Below are positions 35,599 to 50,632 of a stretch of 64,000 nucleotides of DNA, piece after piece. The notes below the pieces were generated by a model. It did no database searches and was not told where the DNA came from. It saw only the letters and a list, made by a program, of their open reading frames with translations. Both the position numbers and the translations under genes were made by a program. Source of the DNA: Primulina eburnea (taxonomy: Eukaryota > Streptophyta > Magnoliopsida > Lamiales > Gesneriaceae); NCBI RefSeq assembly GCF_022965805.1, contig NW_027330997.1, positions 36,001 to 100,000 of the forward strand, written 5' to 3'. The number at the start of each line of letters is the position of its first letter. Within the stretch, counting starts at the first letter, position 1.

Positions 35599-37359
35599 TT
35601 ATTTCCCCTCATCTCCTTCATCCTTGGTCCCGGAAGGTCCAGCTTCGGTTTGATCATCTCCATCTCTCTTTTTTTGTCCAGGAAAGACTGCTACATCCAA
35701 AAGCATCCGAAAGTGTCTAGCCAATGCTTCATAGTATGCAATATCCGATGTGGCTTGTTCAACAGTTTTCATAGCATGAACAACACCAGCCTTGGCCTGC
35801 TCAATCTTTGCCTCGGCGTGAGCAATGTGGGCATGTGCTTCTGGGACAGAGATCATGATATAGTCAGTGGACTGGGATGGAGTAGGAGGACTTGGTGGTG
35901 GCTCCGCAACAGGTGGTGTTTTGGGAGATTCACAACATGGAAGATCAATTCGGTGATTGCCCTTGAAGAGTGCAGGAGCAATCTTGAATGGTTCATCAAG
36001 GTCATATAAGCGTTCTCTGACATCTCTAACAAAACCTTGGGAGACAAGAAGCCCATAGACCAGACTGGGAAATGGGAGCTTCGACGATCGCAGACCACCC
36101 GCAGCATACTGAAGCACTGTGTTGAACACCAGTTGTCCAAAATCAAACACTCCATCTTGCCCGATGGAATATAGAACCAGAGTCTGATGCCTGGTGACGG
36201 TGGTGGTGTTTGTAGAAGGATTCCAATTTCGGATAGCCAGCTTGTGAAGAACGGAATAAAATGATGTCAGATTTGCAGCTGAAAGCTTCTGTGGATGGAC
36301 CGGAAAGTGAGTAATAACGCCTCCAGTGAGGGTTGAGGTAGCCGGATCAATGTCAGGGGCAAGACTATCAATGTCCAATGGTGGGGTCTGGTAGAACTGA
36401 TTGATGACAGTAGGGGTGAACTCATAGATCATGTTTCTTACAAATACTTTCCCATACTTGGCAGAGCGTTCATCACCAACGCTCAGGGACATGTTGGCAT
36501 AGAATTCTAATAGGCAGTCGAGAAAACGGTGTTACCGCTGATACAGTGGGAAGAAGATGGCAGTGCTTCAGAAAGGCGAGCAAATTTTGTCTTTCGAAGA
36601 CAGCCTCATTAATATTCTTTTCCTCCAAAAATAAGCGGTGTGAATACAGATTCCACTGATCAGAGGCTTGCACAGTGTAGAATTTGTTTGAGAAAGCAGT
36701 AGTGAGATCATACTCAAAACCATCAGTGTTGTCCACACCGTTGGCAACATCTTCATCAGCAGAGGACTTTGCAGAAACATCAGGGCAGATGAGGCAGCCT
36801 CATCAGGTGAATCATCAGTATGGTGAGAGGGGCCACCACATTCAGTACTAGTAGAGAGGCTTGTCGAGGCGTCTTTGATCTCGTCATTACTGGAAGCAGG
36901 TGGAGGAGTGCGAGGCGTGGTCCGAGCATATTTCTTGTTTTTCTTCAGTGTGGCCATAAATTGAGCCAGGGAGACCTCATCTTCATCTGCTTTAGGTGCA
37001 GTATGTGTTTCCTGTGGAGTGATGGGTACATTAGCAGAAGAAGAAACTGTGGTCTTGCCAATAGTAGCAGTAACTACAAGGACGGGCCGTTTGCGAGGAA
37101 CCAGCTCAAAATCAGCATCGTCGGAGTCATCCCCCGAGGTGCTATTAGGATCAATCAGTGACGGCCGAGTGGATGGCTGGCCCTTGTAACGGAAACGCTT
37201 CCCAGGTGTCAGATCAGGATTATATCCTGCTTGTCTTTTGGATCGTCTTCTAGGAACAGAGGGTGGATCGAAAACCCTGATGATTGGTGGGTTATCAATA
37301 TCCAGTGCATTTCCAGGCTCACCGGGGGCAATGACTTCCAGAGCAGGAATAATCTGCAA
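35599..37359 (-). pseudogene. Sirevirus env-like gene, two frameshifts
   Basis: Located between pol and the 3' LTR, the place of the env-like gene of SIRE1-type elements. Frame 1 (37359-about 36760) has a basic, Pro/Ser/Thr-rich N-terminal region (RRSKRQAGYNPDL). The frame then shifts for about 280 bp (36736-36473 ORF, start DNTDGFEYDL) and returns to frame 1 (36492-35599), so two nearly compensating indels break it. The middle resembles the putative plant transposon protein domain often found in these genes (KYGKVFVRNMIYEF, NTVLQYAAG). The C-terminal part has an Ala/His/Glu-rich helical, probably coiled-coil stretch. Function of such products is unproven; no clear membrane anchor is visible here. 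Confidence 0.75.
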
Positions 37360-37824
37360 GTTTTGAACAGGGAGTGTTGTTGAAGATGTAAAGCTTAAAA
37401 AAACACGGCGGTCCTCGGGTTTAGCCTCCCGCTCAGTTCAAGCCTGCTCCTTGGTCCCCAGCGTCAGTCTCCTCATAAACGTCCTCACCTGCATCGATCA
37501 ACTCTAGTGAGTCTAAAGACTCCACACGTATAAACTGGAAGTAATGAATAATACGTAATAAAACCACATGCAACCTTTAAAATTGGACATACATACTTGA
37601 AAGTTGAACTTGCCATAAACTTGAACATACATACATAACATAGCCGTGTCATAACGTGAAAACTTCTCAAAACATGCTTGCATACTTGTACATACTTGAC
37701 ATACATGAACTTCATCGTTTTGCGTAGAGGATGTTTCAAACCAAGTGACCCATAATATATTTCGCCTGATCAGAATAAACCACGATACTGGGATGACAGG
37801 GACGTATCCACTGCCACATACATG

Positions 37825-37975
37825 AGATCCTCGTTCATAATTTAACGGGCTGATTGGTCTACGTTCATGATTTAACGCTTTCCAATCACGATCTAAACCC
37901 GTTCATAATTTAACGGGGTGGAGAGGTCCTCGGCCACGTTCACCGACTTCCAAACCCATTCATAATTGGTCACAA
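37825..37975. repeat. Direct repeats GTTCATAATTTAACG in LTR
   Basis: Three to four copies of a unit with GTTCATAATTTAACGGG separated by variable words, plus a further CATTCATAATT. They lie downstream of the presumed promoter within the solo LTR. Confidence 0.6.
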
Positions 37976-38254
37976 GACATTTAGCATACCTCAAAACTTC
38001 AAATATTTTCTTGCATGACAAACATACTTACTTGGAGTTGATGGATTCGTTGGACTTCAATCGGGGCCGTTGGTGCACATACTAAATGAATTTAAACTAC
38101 TTAACTTGCATTGCTTAGACGTAGGTACACATGCTCACCACCAAACCCCATAAATAACTTAAGACGTTCTAAAACTCTCGGGAGTTGACCTCTTTTAAAT
38201 CCGTGTACTAAACCATCACATGAAATCCCAAAACAAACAATTATGTTTTCCCAA

Positions 38255-38515
38255 AACATGAAGTACACGGACCCCGGGTCCGGTTCCGTGTATGGGTCTG
38301 TGTGTGCGCAAAGAAAGTACCAAAAAATAGAAGAGACACGGACCCGTGCCCTGGTCCGACTCCGGGTCCGTGTAGACTCGGTAAAAATACACTTCGAAGG
38401 ATATAAAGGCACGGACCCCGTGCCCTGGTCCGTGTGGGGGTCCGTGTACTCTTGCAAAAAAGATAGTCAAGAAGAGACAAAGACACGAACCCCGTGCGAG
38501 GGTCCGTGTACTCTC
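38255..38515. repeat. GGGTCCGTGT/ACACGGACCC palindrome array in LTR
   Basis: About five pairs of CACGGACCC and GGGTCCGTG words, in units of 60-65 bp, giving overlapping frames on both strands. It is analogous to the palindrome arrays of the gypsy-1 and copia LTRs but uses a different sequence. Confidence 0.75.
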
Positions 38516-39382
38516 GTTGGACGCAAACTCACGAAAATCCTGCACATGTCATGCTTACATTCTAGACTTGATCGTACGGACCATGAACTGACATCTCGAG
38601 ACACATCCTAACATGCCAAAAAATAGAACCAACTTCATACAAGCACCCAAAGCAATGACGTCCACCTTACGACACATACAATTCAAAAACGTGGCAATTG
38701 ACACCAAATCGGTTCCTACGACTTCTAGTGTATTCGAGTGCTTATAAACACCGAACGACATGTCAAATAACAACCCAACATCATACTGATCATTCATATA
38801 CGCAGCAACGTTCACCCGTCGATCCCCAACGAAGCCTGCAACAATTAAACTTCAAGAACGCGTCAATACATAATTTTCTGAAAAACGCAGTTTGAGCAGT
38901 CCCACGGAAAATACCATAACTCACTCAATTTTTATCCAAATATTTCGAATTTACTGTAAAATCGAATGTATCAAAAATTTCTACAATTTTCACGTTGAAA
39001 GTTTTCTCAGAATCATGGCCAAAAAATCGCAGTTTTAAAAATGACAGAAAAAACGAGTTTTCAGATCTAAAATTATCTCAAAACTGATCCAAACCATTTT
39101 TCGCTCAAACGACGAACGTCGCACATATATTTTTACGCATTAAAATGCAACACATAATATGACATGATCGATGCAGCAAAAAAAAATTATACGTGCCTTT
39201 GATGATTAGAAATACCGTAACGACGATATCGAAGCGGAAACGGAGTGAGGGTCGATCTGGGACGAACGCGGAACGATTTTCTTTGGAGAAAATTCAACAA
39301 AATCTTGCTGGAATTTGAGAGAAAAGGGGCGGCTGCTGTATTGGTATGAACCCTAGGTTTCTTTTCATAAAAATATGAAGAG

Positions 39383-39559
39383 TGAGTCTCATGTGAGACC
39401 GTCTCACGGATCATAATCTATGAGACGGGTCAATCCTACCCATATTCACAATAAAAAGTAATACTCTTAGCATAAAAAGTAATACTTTTTCATGGGTGAC
39501 CCAAATAAGAGATCCGTCTCACAAATACGACCCGTGAGACTGTCTCACATAAATTTTTG
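39383..39559 (-). repeat. MITE-like element, copy 2
   Basis: Reverse-oriented relative of 8711-8890: ends TGAGACCGTCTCACGGATC and GACCCGTGAGACTGTCTCAC, with the same interior words. It is inserted in the gypsy-type solo LTR. Confidence 0.75.
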
Positions 39560-40074
39560 ACAAATATGAATGAATAGATGTGTATGTGTATGTATTGTGT
39601 GATATACGTGTGTGTGTGTGTGTGAAATAATTAGGGAATGATTTGCTTAATTATTAATTAGAAACTAATTAAAATCCTAACATTCCCTTAACTTTTAATA
39701 ATACCTCTACATTTGAGATAAAATATACAAGTGGCAATTATTTAAAAGGTACCATCATAAAATCTCTTAATCAATATAATAGGCTTTTTAAAATACTAAA
39801 ACTCTATAATTTATTTAAAATGCCCCATCCTCAACTTAAAATAAAATACTACATTAAAATTGCCAAAAATCGTCACCGATCTTTTCCTCAATTCCGCCTC
39901 GAATAATCGCCTGAAACATGAAACTTGAAAAAAATTTCAACGTGCATCACATAAACATTAAAATAATGAAATTTAAATAAATCATTCATTGCTAAAATCA
40001 TTTTAAACTTAAATAAAATATTTAACAATTTAATTAATGCATGGGTTATACGTGTACTGAATTTGGGCACTACA

Positions 40075-41457
40075 GCTCTACATAAGAATGAAGTGGAGTT
40101 TGAATCTAAGGTATCCTTAGAAGATGTCAAGAAAAAGATAAAAGAAAATTATAATGAAGATCCCTTGACATGGTGGGATAAAAATCAACTCAAAGCTTAC
40201 CTTAAAATTAAGAAAGACAAAGAGTATGAATTTGTCTGTATGATCAAAGGGATATACAGATTGTAATCAAGGAACATTTGGACCTTGGTTTGATAAAAGC
40301 ATGAATTTTACCATACAGCAGCCCATGATTCCTGGTAAGAAATCATGGTGAAATGAAAAAGAACAAACACAGACTAGTTATTAACTATAAAGAATTAATA
40401 AAATTCTGGAGTTTGATAGGAATTTTATACCTAGCAGAGAATATCTAATCAGTTGCATACGCAATGCAAAGATATTCTCAAAGTTCGATTGTAAGTCTGG
40501 GTTTTATGAGATTCAAATGGAGGAAGAAAGCAAGAAATTCAAAACTTTCTCCACACCATAAGGACACTATATCTGGGAGGTATTACCAATGGGATTGACT
40601 AATTCACCACAGATATTTCAAAGAAAAATGGATAATCTATTTAAAGATTATTTCAAATTTATGTTTGTCTATATTGATGATATTTTATTTGCATCTAAAA
40701 ATATGGAAGAACATATTAAGCATTTACAGATTTTCTCTGATATTTGTAAAAAGGAAGGACTGGTTCTATCAGGAAAGAAAGCAGTCATTGCCACAAGAAA
40801 TATTTAATTCCTCGGAATAGTAATCGATGAGTCTGGAATAATTTTGCAAGATGAGTTAAAAGAAAAGAAACAACTTCAGAGTTTTGTAAGAGTTGTTAAT
40901 TTTGCTGGGATGTTTATAAAAAACCTAGCAAAAAAATGAAGGTGTTTAGTCCATTATTAAAGAAAGATGCAAGATTTATATGGACAAAATAACACACAGA
41001 AAGACTTGTCCAGTTAAAGGAGATTTGTAAAAATCTTCCGAAAATGGCTATTCCTCAAGATGAAGATAATCTGGTATTATATACAGATGTCATTGATCAT
41101 TGGTGGGCAGCAGTCATTACTAAGCTCACCCCCGATGGAGAACAACCATGCAGATATTGTATTGGTTTATTCTCAGAACAGAAGCCATAAGATGGCATAT
41201 CAACAAGAAGGAATTTATGTAGTAAAAAGTTCTTTTGAAAAATGGCCATTATTTTTACTTGCAAAGAAATTTACTTTGAATGTTGATAATACACAGGTGA
41301 AAGCTTTTTGAGAAATAGAATTGAATCTAAACCAGAAAAGGCTATACTTTTAAGATGGCAAGCTTTATGTCAAAATTATATTTTTGATATTATTATTATT
41401 ATTATTAAATCTCATGAAAACATTCTTGCAGATTTTTTAACACGAGATGAACAACAT
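40075..41457 (+). pseudogene. EPRV-C reverse transcriptase/RNase H
   Basis: Recognisable RT: SGFYEIQM-like segment near 40500, a ProMetGly word (LPMGLTNSPQIFQ) near 40585-40620 and the catalytic YIDD near 40671-40682, then the connection and RNase H (LYTDV near 41080), ending with a DFLTRDEQ word at about 41435. Interrupted by stops near 40265, 40560, 40806 and 40992 and by frameshifts near 40935 and 41160. The RT clearly differs from that of EPRV-A. Confidence 0.85.
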
Positions 41458-42840
41458 TGATATCGATGCTATTATCAAGATGCAGAGAAATTTGAGGGGA
41501 CACTTTGAAATGCTTCAAACCGAGTTTAACATGTTAGCACTGAACGCAAAAATTGCGAAAAGGCTTCCACAAGCGGATAAGAGAATTGTCTCTGATCAAA
41601 TCACATGATGTTTACAGGCATACACTCAGATATGGTCTGTAACGCAAAGGCCTATCCTCCAAGGCATCGAGAAGCCATTTGTTTTCCGAATGGAGAGTTT
41701 TCGAGTACATGAATCTATACTTGGAGCAGGGGATTCAAGTACCTCTAGCACAAGTGTTAAGCCGGGATCATCTTCGGATGAGTCGGCCAAAACAAAAATT
41801 GAAAATCCAGATTCTGATCTCGAGACTTCAAGTCAACCCTTCACCTCAGGGATTAAAAGGGAGAGATCAACCTTAGACCCAATACTGACGGGGGCAAATC
41901 TAAGGTTGGTACTAATGAAGCTGTAATTTCTCCATTCCAGGTTTACCAAAAAAACTTGGGAGAAATTAAACACAAGAATTGGCATCAACCCATCCATGGT
42001 TCGAGTTGATGTTGCAGGGAAATATTCTAGGGTATGGATAAAACAAAATTAATATCCAAATGAGGTCAAAGATTTGTATGAATTTGGGGCTCTTTCCTCA
42101 GTTTATACTATTTCACCTAGCTTCCCGGAGATTTAAGCATTACCAAAGTGGATACAAGAAGAGGTGCATGAAACTTGGACACAAAATGATCATTTGTCCA
42201 GAGGAGATATTCCGGAGTTGTATTTTTTCAGTACAACACCAGAACCAGCAGGGAAAGATTTACACAAAGCCTTTCATTTCATCAAGCTAAGGAGGCCATC
42301 TATGAATGCCCAGAAATTCATCAAGGATCCTCCTACAATGAAACACCCTTGGTTTTTTCATTCAATGAAGATGACATCTCTACCAGGAGAGCATGGGGAG
42401 TATGAGTCTGTCTAACAGAGATGGATATAGTCAAGTATCCATTTAAGTTTTATCAAAATTCTGTAAATGGATCTTTCTAGTTGAATACAATGACAAAAAA
42501 ACAACGAGTTTTTCCGAAGATCAATTCGAAAAGAAAAGAAATCTTCTGTGGCATAGCAAGTTGCCGGCAAGTAAAGAGACTCGCCGGAAATTATGCAATA
42601 TGGCACATGTGGGAGGATGGTAGGAGAACATCTGCCCAGAATGTCAAAACCAGAAAGGACCAGAGTTTGGTAAAGGATTCAAGTCGAGATCTGGTCGGAA
42701 ACACTTTACCGACACCATTACAAGTGGGGAAGGACCACAAGCACGTTTTCCTCGAGGACACAGAAAGCCAAAGATTCCTCGACAAAGCAAAAAGTGGACA
42801 TGTGACTATCCCACTACCAAAAGATAAAACCACCATGTAA
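41458..42840 (+). pseudogene. EPRV-C region downstream of RNase H
   Basis: Coding-like sequence in several frames (41690-41926, 42164-42415, 42481-42840) between RNase H and the intergenic region. The first piece is Ser/Thr-rich (GAGDSSTSSTSVKPGSSSDE). The later pieces carry words such as PELYFFSTTPEPAGK and LAGNYAIWHMWEDG. EPRV-B has matching remains at 14460-15013 but lacks the 41170-42270 part. Position suggests the last viral ORF or a C-terminal extension of the polyprotein; the function is not recognised. Confidence 0.5.
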
Positions 42841-43330
42841 GTGGAATACAAGGACCACTAATAATCGGTAGTAAAGGACAAAAGACCATTGGATTCACTA
42901 TATTTAAAGATAAAGGAAATCTAATAAACAGACATGAACTTTAACCCCAAATTCATCTATAAAAATAAGTAAAAAACGGGGTAAAAAAACATTCGAAACC
43001 TGAAGAAAAATGTATTATATATAATTAAAGGTTTCTAAAAGACGAATCAAGAGAATAAGAAATCAGTTTGTAAATACTAAAGTTCTCTACAAAATGTTAA
43101 AGGAATAAGGAAACGAGGTCCCAGATGATATAATACAGACACATATCTACTGGTTATGCTAGAAGATAAAGTCAGAGGAACAAGCTACTTTTAGATTAAT
43201 AATCTAAGAAGAAGACAATTTGAGTGGATGGACCATTCAACCACTCAACCAGATAGGTCCAACCACAGCTGGAAGGCATCAGATTATAGAAAGAGTTTGA
43301 AGTTCGCAAAACAAATCCGTGAGGAACTTC

Positions 43331-43895
43331 TATAAATAAGAAGGCAGAAGGAAGATGAAGGCATCACTCAACCTCTCTTTTTTTCAAAATATTTGTAATA
43401 TTTTCTCTTTCAAATTTATGTGCGCTGTAAGTTCAGCTACAATTAGTAGCTAAACAAGTTTCTCCTCCTCTACAGGAGGTTACTATGTAATAATGTTTTG
43501 TATGTTTGAATAAAAGAACCAATGTTTTTGCCCCTCTCATGTATTAGTTTCAGATTGAACTATTTTACTATACACCCTGAGGTAGGAAACGAATACAAGG
43601 TTGTGCTAAGTACTGTTGAAGGAATCTGCGTCAGGAACCATCTATTGCGACTGCATGGTTAAACTGTGAGGAGCAGTCTGTAAAATACGGTGGATATATC
43701 CCGACGGCATTCAGGTCAAAGAGGTAAATAGTTCAATTTATTTTACGGAAGCATGATGAGTCATTTATTAAAAAAAATCGATTATTTGTATATGGTATAT
43801 AGGTTGGAAACCTTGCGTAGCTGTATGTCTTAAAGTTATATGCTTTTAAGAACAGATTCGATAGGTGTTACAATGCCGCGTACCAAAATTTTTAA
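43331..43895 (+). promoter_or_regulatory. EPRV-C promoter and leader
   Basis: TATAAATAAG at 43331-43340 followed by a leader shared with EPRV-B (31890-32400). Conserved blocks include TTTGTAATATTTTC near 43392, GAGGTTACTATGTAATA near 43482 and GGTAGGAAACGAATACA near 43583. The leader ends at about 43893 after GCGTACC. Likely the pregenomic RNA promoter region; activity unknown. Confidence 0.65.
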
Positions 43896-44955
43896 AAGAA
43901 AAATGATGTTTTTGAATATTTTAGAAAAATTGGAGAGTTAAAACAAAGAAATAAAAGGATATAGAATAAGGAGAAAGTTGAGAATTTAAGTAGAGAGTCA
44001 AAGCATTTCCCCATTTTGTCTTTCATATTTTTACACGTACACAAAACATATGTTTGATTATTTGTACGAAATTATTGTTTATTGATTAAATTTTTTAATT
44101 TGTATTAATTTATCAAAAGAGGTCCCCCACCAAACACCCCACCCAACCCGAGGCATCGATGGTGTTGTTTTTGTTTGAGTGGGATGAGGATTGTTACAAT
44201 TCAATTTTAAATTTGAGATCTTGTTTTAAATTTGAGGTTTTTGTATAAGATGAGTAGATGTCAAGAATATCTTTACAATTTTTCAAAAATAGACACAACA
44301 AACAAATTTGTTATTTTTATGAATTCGTCTTTGAAATTTCTCTAGGATTTATAAAATATTAACATAAAGTGAAACGTTCTCGTTTTATCAATAAATTCAA
44401 ATGACAAGAAATATAAATAGTACAACTTATAACATTTAAATCATTTGATAATTCAAGTATCATATTTTGTTTATTCTACTCTAAAAAAATTTGTTGATTG
44501 TTGAGAATTTCATGACTTATAATTGTACCAACTAGTAATAATTCATTAAAGGGTCCCATCTATGTAGACATTCAAAATATGAAGACAATGTTGTTTTCTA
44601 ATTTAAAATATTTTAGTTGTTTTGTTGCAATCAAACAAAACTATTGGTAAAATACTGAGCCATTATGTTTTACATTCAATATTATAAACTAGCTAGTATT
44701 TGTTAAATCATCATAATCTAAAAATTGTTGCAAATACTGAGAGATAAGCAACTATTGTTGTTGATCAAGTGACCAAATTATTGTGTTTGAACTGCTAAAT
44801 ATGCACAAAGTTAAGTTCAAGTCTCAATTTTAATTTTGTATCAGAGTCAGGTTCAACCATTATGTGTTGAACTATCCATATTTGAGTCACATGTTTTACT
44901 CATAGTTAGATAATTTGTAAATTTTGATACTTCAAATATTTATTCTTGGGCGTGA
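43896..44955. other. AT-rich intergenic spacer
   Basis: Long AT-rich noncoding stretch between EPRV-C and the GLR3 gene neighbourhood. No gene or repeat array recognised. Confidence 0.45.
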
Positions 44956-45075
44956 GAGGTATGTTAGTTGTCTCATATCAATCGGATAAAATATATGAGA
45001 GTTGTATATATGGACTTTGATAATTCTCCTCGTTGAACTAGTTGAGATAGATATTCAAGTGTAAACCTTAATTCA
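44956..45075 (+). repeat. Possible copia/TRIM LTR fragment
   Basis: TGTTAGTTGTCTCATATCAA followed by a TATGAGAGTTGTATATATGG word is the style of short plant copia or TRIM LTR starts. Only the first hundred bases look like an LTR and no partner was found. Confidence 0.35.
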
Positions 45076-46090
45076 CAATGAACATATTTGAATGAAAATA
45101 TCTTATTCAGGCATGCTCCAAATGAAACTTTCCCCGAAGTCACAAACGTCTTATCCCAAATCCCATGCATGTAACGTGCAGAATCCACTTTTATTTCTTT
45201 CTGTTCATTGCAACCAGTCATTTATTCGTATTTCGTCGAAGAAAACGATGATAAACTAAGTTTCATAAAAAAACAAAATTCAATGAGTTGTATTAGATTT
45301 TGTAGCCTTTTTTAAATAAATATGATAAGAATGTTAGAAGTTTAAATTATACATGGTACACAAAATCTTGGAAAATTTAATTTAATCAAATTATAATTTA
45401 GCAATTTTGATAACCAATGATTTTTTTATGAAATTCACGGGTTGATATAACACAGTAATTTGCGAATAATCTTGTATTATTGCCTGGTGGACAACCCGGC
45501 TGTCGTCGTGTAAACAGAATACGGCTGGTACAAAAAAGCCATGAAGCTTTTGGAACGACGATAATGGTGGAATGGGATTTGGAAGCAGAAAGTGCAAGAA
45601 TTCGCTTGAGAGTGGATTTAAGTGGAAGCCCAACTATCCCAGTTGTCCTTTTCCCTTACCAGAGTATTCTTCACGCGGGACACGACCGACTTATTTGGAT
45701 TTGATCCTATCGATTTTGGAGTAAATTACGCGTACGTTTCAGCTGGTGGGCTCAAGCTATTCCACTTATGGTCGCCACTTTTGTGGTGTTGGTCCCCTGA
45801 TGTAATATATTTACAGTTTCGGTTTAGCAAATGATTTTGGTTCTGTTAGTACCTTTTGCTATGTTAGACCTTGTTTTCCGCTTTTGGTCATGTCAAGAAG
45901 CCGAATTTCGCCTTTCTCCTGTGTTCAAAAGGGCTTTCTTTTTTTGCTTTTTGCTATGAATCTTTGGAATTCTGAGAATCTATTTTAGGTGACATATTGA
46001 TTCTTTAACTATATGTGGTCTGGTAACAAAATTTAGAGTGGGATTTTCTGTTCATGATTACCGTATTGGTTTTGATCATAGTATAGCAGG
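45076..46090 (+). other. Upstream region of GLR3, probable promoter and 5' UTR
   Basis: No independent gene supported. Short overlapping frames at 45480-45834 lie in the most GC-balanced part and may be 5' UTR. The ATG at 46091 follows a polypyrimidine-poor but usable acceptor (TAGCAG at 46084-46089), so a 5' UTR intron is possible. Confidence 0.45.
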
Positions 46091-49768
<3,678 letters not shown>

Positions 49769-50632
49769 GCCAACTGTTTTTATCATACATAATGTATTTT
49801 ATAACATATATAGAGGATCATAAATATGTAGAAGAGATGTTGAGTAACATTTTAAAATATTTGCTTCTAAAAGAGTTATAATAGCTCGTTTTTTAAATTT
49901 TCAAAAATCAACCGAACATGGAGAAATTATATTGACTTTGGTTCTAAGTCGAGCCGAAGAAACTCGCCATAATCCTCTAAAAAGATATTAAAAAATATTG
50001 TAAATTATTTGATTAATGAATGTTGAAATAATAAAAACTGTTCGGTTGAAATATTTTGTATACAACATTTTAATATTTGAAAAAACACATAAAATGATTC
50101 AGAAATGACTACCAAAGCAATAACAATAATTAGATGTGATAAAATAAAGAAACATAAATTTGTTTATAGAATTTTGAAGGCAAAATTTTTCTACATCTCC
50201 CTTTCTTCTGTTGACAAAAATATTTCATCAAAAGACTTTGATTTATACAATCCCTTGTACAAAATATGATGCATCGGTCTCACACTTTCGAAGGTAATTC
50301 AAACACAATATTCTCAATGAGCTGCAATAGCTCGTGTTCTAAGAATGTAAACACCGATGAATTAAATCGAGTTTGGTGTTTAAACCAAGCGGAAAATACT
50401 CGAAGTAATCCTTCATTAAGAAAGCTGTTGTATTTGAAAACCTTGTAACTTGTGTAAACTGAATAACTAAAATGGAAGGGATCAGTTCTACCATATATCA
50501 GTTCAGTTATAGTGAGAACTGAACTAATGACAGCTCGAACTGATCAAATCAGTTTAAAAACAATAGTTAAACATTTAAGCACACAAAATATGTTTATGGA
50601 TGTTTGGAGACTTCAACTACTCCTATGTCACC
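49769..50632. other. GLR3 3' flank with possible minus-strand copia remnant
   Basis: No gene. At 50196-50213 the minus strand reads a polypurine tract (AGAAGAAAGGGAGA) directly before TGTAGAAAAATT, which resembles a Sirevirus PPT/LTR junction; the following 49800-50195 could be its LTR and 50214-50632 its internal end, cut by the chromovirus LTR. Homology is not demonstrated. Confidence 0.35.

Larger units (their letters stand above)
34495..37386 (-). mobile_element. Sirevirus (Ty1/copia) 3' portion, truncated
   Basis: Minus-strand 3' end of a Sirevirus: env-like gene (37359-35599), purine-rich tracts (35341-35445) and 3' LTR (35340-34495). Gag, protease, integrase and RT are absent; the element stops at the solo gypsy LTR at 37387. 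A related solo LTR lies at 13340-14455. Confidence 0.85.
37387..40074 (-). mobile_element. Solo LTR, gypsy (Tekay-like)
   Basis: A 2688-bp LTR on the minus strand, starting TGTAGTGCCC at 40074 and ending TTTACA at 37387, without primer-binding site or internal domain on either side. Its 3' portion (near 37440-37500) has a word order similar to the R/U5 part of gypsy-1. It contains a MITE-like insert (39383-39559), a motif array at 37830-37970 and a palindromic array at 38255-38515. The flanks differ (GAAGA at 37382-37386, GCTCT at 40075-40079), so it has no target duplication. Confidence 0.75.
40075..43895 (+). mobile_element. Endogenous pararetrovirus C (EPRV-C)
   Basis: Caulimovirid DNA of the same lineage as EPRV-B but better preserved. 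It begins abruptly next to the solo LTR, inside the protease/RT region, and holds RT-RNase H (to about 41457), a further coding region (41458-42840) and the intergenic promoter and leader (about 43200-43895). No LTR or integrase. Stops at several places make it non-functional. The 5' half of the viral genome is missing, removed together with the left flank. Confidence 0.82.

Noticed and set aside
35650..36009. Plus-strand ORF of 119 codons
   Set aside because: Antisense shadow of the env-like gene.
38101..38611. Several ORFs on both strands rich in Thr/Arg/Gly/Pro
   Set aside because: Products of the GGGTCCGTGT palindromic array in the solo LTR.
44973..45221. Minus-strand ORF of 82 codons
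   Set aside because: Protein-like in places but no start context, no homology I recognise, and it overlaps an LTR-like fragment.
45480..45834. Overlapping plus-strand ORFs before GLR3
   Set aside because: No family resemblance; position fits GLR3 5' UTR better than a separate gene.
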